NCBI GenBank assembly: GCA_025266875.1
Contig: JALLLT010000019.1
Location: 62,001 to 126,000 of the forward strand
Direction of reading: 5' to 3'
Source of the DNA: Fennellomyces sp. T-0311
Lineage: Eukaryota > Mucoromycota > Mucoromycetes > Mucorales > Lichtheimiaceae
DNA: 64,000 nt
Positions 58,540-64,000 of the stretch are shown here, in pieces. The translations under genes and the position numbers were made by a program. The notes beneath the pieces were generated by a model. The model had not been told where the DNA came from and ran no database searches. It was given only the letters and a program-made list of their open reading frames with translations. Position 1 is the first letter of the stretch. Each line of letters opens with the position of its first letter.

Positions 58540-61500
58540 ATGAGAACAGTATCTCATATTTTGTTGGCCGTTGCTGCCTTTTCACTTTCAGGCGTTCTCG
58601 CCGCAGACTATGGTAATCACGTCTATAAGAGCGTATACATACACAGATATTTACCAAATCGCTTTTAGACGTGTCATCATCCGCCCCTGGCTATAGAATC
58701 GATGGCCGCGTATCTCACACGAAATCTGGTCTTCAAATCCCGTTGTCGCTGAATTCGCGTCGTGGCAGCAAGGGTAAGGACTTGTATGGCAAGACCATCG
58801 AGGATCTTGTTGTCGATGTCGATTTTGAAACCGCCGAACGACTCCACGTCAAGGTATGTATACCGCCAAAAAGGTCAGCAAACGAGGACACTTTATGAAT
58901 TCATCTACTGCCACCAGATTTACGACAAGGACGAGAAGCAATATCTTGTACCTAATGACCGCACTGGTTTGGAACGTCCCAAGACCAAGAGACCAGCAAA
59001 GAAGACCAACTATGAATTCAAATATACCTCCCGGCCCTTTGGTTTCCAAGTCATCCGCAAGGCTGACAAAGAAGTCATCTTTGATACCACTGACTACCCC
59101 TTGGTCTTTGAGGATCAGTATCTCGAACTTACCACCGCTGTTCCCGATGATGCCAACATTTATGGTGTTGGTGAGACCACCGCACCTTTCAAGCGCGACA
59201 ACATTCAGGTACATTTTGCATAATTTTCTTGGTGACACAGTATTTATATGCCAGAACGTTTGTAGAACGTTACCACCATTTTCGCTCGTGATGCTGGTAC
59301 ACCGTAAGTTTAACAATGGCTAGACAGGTAACACATTGGATTTTTTTCTCACTATTTGTGAAACAGATTCTATGAAAACATCTATGGATCGCACCCATAC
59401 TACAATGAGATCCGTAACGGCAAGGCCCACGGTGCTCTGTTGCTGAATGCCCACGGTATGGACGTTTTCTTTGCTGAGGGCCGCATCACGTACAAGGTTA
59501 TTGGTGGTGTGTTGGAATACTACTTTTTTGTCCCCAAGGATGGCAAGCCCAATGCCGTTTTGGAAGCTTATACTGACCTTGTTGGCAAGCCCTTCATGCC
59601 TGGTAAGAACCAGATTTGGGTGGGATCGTTGTGTACCAAGACACTCATTGTGAACCCTAGCACTGTGGATGTTGGGTTGGCACCACTGCCGATATGGTTT
59701 TAGGAATATGGAACATGTGCACTGGACTATAGATGGTTACAAGGAAGCCAACATCCCCTTGGAAACAATCTGGATTGATATTGACTACATGGACCGAATG
59801 AAGGACTTCACCTTTGACGAAATCAACTTTCCCCAGGAAGAAATGATCGCCCTCAGCAAGCAGATGCACGCCAATAACCAGCGTATGATTACAATGGTCG
59901 ACCCTGCCCTGAGCACCAACGATAGCTATGCTCCATATGAACGTGGTCACGAGTTGGATGTCTTCATGAAGAACCCCGATGGATCAGAATTTGTTGGTCA
60001 AGTTTGGCCCGGTTATACTGTATTCCCTGACTGGTGGCATCCCAATGTTACCGAATTCTGGGATTACGAAATCATTGAATGGATGAAGTTGCTTGATTTG
60101 GATGGCCTCTGGATTGATATGAACGAGCCTGCATCCTTCTGCTTGGGATCCTGCGGTTCCGGAAAAGCCAATATTGCCCCACCACTTGAGCCATGGTCCT
60201 TGCCTCAGGAGGAACAAGACCGCATCCATGCTGAACAGACCGCCGCTTTGGAGGCTATGGGCACAGGCGTCCCTGGTGACACTCGTAACTTGCTTTACCC
60301 CAAGTATGCCATCAACAATGGTGGAGGTACCTTGAACTTGTCCGAGAAAACCGCTGCCATGACATCCCTCCATTACGGTGGTGTTCCTCATTACGATCTT
60401 CACAATGTCTACGGCCATGCCGAATGCAGCATTACTCGCGATGTATGTATCCACGTGAGAGCGTTAGTATGACTTTATGCTAACTTTTGCACCTTTAGTC
60501 TCTCCTCAAGTACAAGCCTGATGAACGTCCATTCATTCTTAGCCGCTCTTCGTTTGTTGGTTCTGGTCACGTACGTACACGATAATATTGAGAATAGCCA
60601 AATGTGCTGAGCAATAGCTATTCCATAGTATGTCGGCCATTGGACCGGTGACAACCACTCCACCTGGGCTAAGCTCAAGAGCTCCATTTCCGAAATCTTC
60701 AACATGCAAATGTTTGGTATCACTTACTCTGGTGCTGATGTCTGCGGCTTCTTTGATAATGCCACTGAGCCCCTTTGCACTCGATGGATGGAAATCGGTG
60801 CCATGTATCCCTTCGCCCGTAACCACAACACCAAGGTTGCGTCTGACCAAGATCCTTTCATCTGGGAAAGCACTGCTGAAGCTAGTCGCAATGCCCTTGC
60901 CGTCCGTTATGCTTTGTTGCCTTACTACTACACTTTGTACGAGGAAGCACATCGCGTAGGCCATGGTGTCTGGCGTCCATTGATTTTTGAATACCCAGAA
61001 GTTGAATCCTTCCTTGTCAACGACGAACAGGTTTTGGTCGGCACTGATATCCTTCTGTCTCCCGTCGTGTACGAGAATGCCACCACCGTTGATGCTCAAT
61101 TCCCAGAAGGTGTTTGGTATGATTGGTACACGTATGAGCCTCTTGTCTCCACCAACCCCGACGAGAAGGTTACCATTGATGCGCCATTGACCCATTTGCC
61201 TGTCCATATCCGTGGTGGTGGCATCTTGCCTCTCAAGACTCCTGAGATGTTGGTTGTTGACACCTATGCAAGCCCATACACATTGTTGATTGCTCTTGAT
61301 CAAGATGGTGAGGCCGAGGGTCGCCTGTACATTGATGACTTGCATTCGATTAAGCAGCCCAAGACTTCGGATATCAAGTTCAGCTACAAGCGCGGTGTCT
61401 TGACGGCCAAGGGCAAGTTCGGTTACAAGAATGCTGAGAAGCTTGGCTCCATCAAGATCATCGGTGCCGAAAAAGAGCTTACCACTGCTTCCTACAAGGG

Positions 61501-61597
61501 CAAGAAGTTTGACCTCACCAGCGAGGACGGCGCTATCGTTTTGGATGGTGCTGAAATTGACTTGGGCTCTGGTCCATTCGTTGTCAAGTTCCACTAA
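58540..61597 (+). CDS. Secreted GH31 alpha-glucosidase, 8 exons
   Basis: An extracellular alpha-glucosidase of 881 aa. Exons: 58540-58612, 58669-58853, 58918-59208, 59266-59303, 59367-59602, 59661-60442, 60499-60570 and 60629-61597. The signal peptide is MRTVSHILLAVAAFSLSGVLA. The GH31 barrel carries WMLGWHHCRYGFR, nucleophile Asp in LWIDMNEP, and acid/base Asp in GHWTGDN; VRGGGILPLK lies in the C-terminal domain. It is paralogous to the minus-strand gene at 40642-44107, and the first five exons of the two have matching boundaries. Exon 6 here corresponds to six exons there. Codon choice (GCC, ATC, AAG, CCC) is more biased than in the paralogue, suggesting higher expression. Confidence 0.96.
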
Positions 61598-63520
61598 AGA
61601 ACCAATATATATGTTACACATGTATTACCACCTTAGAAAACCACACATTTAACACAACAAATCCCAATTTTGAATAAAATAAAGATTGCTGGTGCAAGCT
61701 TACTACATACATACCGAAGAGTTGGGAAAATCGATTTTGACAATGGGTTTTTGCAAAAGCGCGCCCAGCAGGGCATTCGACCTCAGTTTTGTCTTCATGG
61801 TAAAAAAGTGGCTGGAGTACAATTGCGCCTCAAAGTTGCCTCGAAATAGCGAGGGTGCCTCTTTACATCCCGTAAAATATTGAACTACTGGCTTGTGCGA
61901 CACAACAGTGGGCGATAGAAAGACACGCGCCAATTCGCATATTTAACATAATACCACTTCAAATTTTGCATGTGTATTCATTAATCTAGAGCCTTTACTT
62001 TTGCTCAATAGAAAAGTGAGGAAAAGCGAAGAGAAATGGGTGAAATGGACAAAGACGGCCTTTAAATAGTGCACGTCAAAAGCTGTCCAGCCCGATCTTA
62101 GTCTTAGCAAAACGTAGTCAAATTTTGTATACACGTAGGCTCTATGCATCTTATTACATGGTTAAAGCATCAATGCGTAAAAGCTTGTTTTCAAGTGGGG
62201 ATGGCTTTCGACAGAAAAAGCGGCCAAAACGTGAAAAATGTCATAAACCAGCGACAGGTGACTCTTACACGTTGTCCTCTCGGACTCCTATTGAGGTTGT
62301 CAATATACATCAACTTTCTGATTCTCAGAGCATTTGGAGCATTTGGAGCATTTGGAGCATTTGGCGCATAAAGTGCTTAAGCGCAAAAGGGGACGATTTT
62401 GTCGCAGTCCTATAAAAGGGTGAATATGGGGAGACTATTGTCCTCACTTTGCACCAAACACAAAACCAAAGGCACTGAGCCAAGAAACCCATCCACTTTA
62501 TTTATAGAGCGATTATATGCAGTGAACAATAAGTTTTATAGACATTTGTGATTTCGACCACTTGATCGGTCCCGCGATCTAGTTCCATTCCTTATTCCTT
62601 ACAACGAGATATTATTCTACGCGAGAATACTACCAATCCAGAAAAGGTGTACTACAAACACTCAGTCAATACTCAAAAGTAGTTACCTTAGTAGCCTAGT
62701 TTGTTTGCTGTGTGGGCACAGCTCTTCTATCGACAATACTTCTTCTATTAAAGTATCACGCATCCGAGAAAATAAGCTTCACCTGGTTTGACTGAAAATG
62801 CGAGACTTTTGGTGTAAGATTCATAAACAGCAAGAAAAACTTGACATCGCAATTATCAGCTCTAGAGTACTTACACCTTTATGTCATAAAAAAATTTGTT
62901 ACGTCGCTTTTGTATACTCTTTGCTGGTTATGCTCGTGCTGATGTAGCAATTGTGGCTGAGTTGCTTAAGCTCCAATCAGTTGAATATGGAATGGTTTAT
63001 GTTGCAGGACGCAATGCTTCTATATATAGGGTATGGGTATTGAGAAGTAATGGTGTCACAATCATTGTCGAAGAGTATGGATGGTAACTAATGCTGCTGT
63101 ATCAGGCAGACAAGTTCAGCAGAACCAAAGCCAGATAGACACGACCTGGAACATTCGGTGAGAGTATGGCTGCTTAAATGATACCATTGGCATCGCTTGT
63201 GATCACTTTTTCTTCGAGATAAACTCGTTGCGTAGTACAATTGAGCCTTCTCGAATCAGTCGAGAACTATGCCGAGTACAATGGTCCCAAAAGCGTATGT
63301 CATATGTAATCCTTGTATTCGGTTTTGGAAATGCGGACGACCTTAGTTTCTATAAGTGCGTGCAGCGTACGTTCACACGGCTGAGCTGGACTTTCCTTTT
63401 CCTTTCGTTGCTACCCCGGCATCGTCGCCACAATCTCTGCAAGTATAAAAGCCATCGGCTGGTTAGTCATCAAGACATTCTGACACTTGCACTATAATAA
63501 ACGAATTACCGTATTTATAG
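61598..63520. other. Intergenic, no gene recognised
   Basis: A TATAAAA at 62411-62417 is followed by a C/A-rich leader but no coding exon that I can support. A frame open from 62896 to 63087 without an ATG encodes a protein-like 63-residue stretch of unknown kind. It may be a transposon gene remnant. Confidence 0.4.
62331..62366. repeat. 9-bp microsatellite-like tandem repeat, four units
   Basis: CATTTGGAG is repeated three times exactly (62331, 62340, 62349) and a fourth time with one change (CATTTGGCG, 62358-62366). Confidence 0.9.
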
Positions 63521-64000
63521 ATGTACATAACATACGAGAGAAATCAACGAGAAGCATACATATCTGGAATTACCGCCGGCATTGGCATTAGAACTCCATT
63601 TTCAACTACCAAAGGTATTTTGTTTATACCAGTCCTTATCGCCAACCGTACGCACATTTATCTGACAGAGGATTTCAGTGCCAAAATTTAGGCCCACATG
63701 GCTTGTTCGCATATCCGACATGCAGCTCGTGCCTGGGTCAGCTGTAGTGGACCATTATTGGGCTCTTTCGTACTCATGGGGCCAGTCTGGAAACATCATT
63801 CACAACGGCGATGAAAAATTTGAACGAGTGGACGAAGGAAAGCACATTATAGTGTCCAAACGCAAGATACTATCGTGGAAACCGAAGAGGAAAGTCACGT
63901 TCGAAAGGCTTATCCAGCGAATATCCAAAGACTTTGGAATTCGATATATTTGGTATGACCAAATGTGCATTGAACAAGACGATCGCGACTCCAAAGCAAA
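63521..64000 (+). CDS. HET-domain (heterokaryon incompatibility-like) protein, 3' end outside window
   Basis: Exon 2 (63679 to the window edge) encodes the start of a HET domain: RPTWLVRISDM, HYWALSYSWGQSG, and IRYIWYDQMCIEQDD. The last corresponds to the classical (L/I)W(I/Y)D..CI.Q.D block. Exon 1 is modelled as 63521-63614 from an ATG, joined by a 64-nt intron in phase. However, in the +1 frame the same bases read a protein-like HTYLELPPALALE, so exon 1 may carry a one-base frameshift around 63596-63600 and the gene could be a pseudogene. HET proteins control allorecognition and cell death in Ascomycota; their job in Mucoromycota is not established. The C-terminal part lies outside. Confidence 0.75.

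Noticed and set aside
1..64000. tRNA, rRNA, snRNA or CRISPR features
   Set aside because: No cloverleaf-like T-arm/D-arm pair, no conserved rRNA segments and no regularly spaced repeats were found by eye. CRISPR is not expected in fungal DNA. A covariance-model scan would be needed to exclude small RNAs.

Overview
The window is nuclear DNA of a filamentous fungus, most likely a Mucoromycota species (Mucorales-like). The evidence is many short GT-AG introns (39-102 nt), a gene set that includes a tuberin (TSC2), a Dnmt2, a PLD6-like phospholipase D and a MiT/TFE-like bHLH factor, and an F-box/LRR protein of the style common in Mucorales. The species cannot be fixed from sequence reading alone. 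Exon boundaries were placed by hand from splice signals and reading frame. For every complete multi-exon model the exon lengths sum to a whole number of codons.

Layout. 0-1.6 kb holds the 3' part of an Ima1-type inner nuclear membrane protein gene. 1.6-17 kb is gene-poor and repeat-rich. It contains decayed fragments, two copies of a 172-bp MITE (one at 3.8 kb, one at 14.1 kb) and a complete Mutator-like (MULE) transposon at 11.79-15.24 kb. That transposon has perfect 77-bp terminal inverted repeats and a transposase fused to an OTU cysteine-protease domain; its gene is broken only by the second MITE. 17-25 kb holds a secreted cystine-knot-like peptide, an aldo-keto reductase, ribosomal protein eL42, Dnmt2 and a bHLH-Zip factor. 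25-29 kb has no recognisable gene.

29-34.4 kb, all on the minus strand, holds a proline-rich protein, carnitine O-acetyltransferase with a C-terminal AKL peroxisomal signal, and a mitochondrial carnitine/acylcarnitine carrier. The last two form a functional pair for moving acetyl units. 35.6-36.7 kb has one or two tiny glycine-rich secreted peptides. 38.4-44.1 kb has an F-box/LRR protein and a secreted GH31 alpha-glucosidase (15 exons). 44.4-55.5 kb, all plus strand, has a mitochondrial rhomboid protease, TSC2, a small membrane peptide, a PLD6/Zucchini-like protein and eEF1A. 58.5-61.6 kb has a second GH31 alpha-glucosidase (8 exons) in inverted orientation to the first. A HET-domain gene, possibly frameshifted, runs off the right edge.

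Themes. Carbon use appears as two GH31 glucosidases and the carnitine shuttle. TORC1 and growth control appear as TSC2 and a TFEB-like bHLH. RNA modification or processing appears as Dnmt2 and the PLD6-like protein. The most unusual object is the OTU-MULE with a nested MITE: removing the MITE and one TA restores a continuous 890-codon spliced reading frame.
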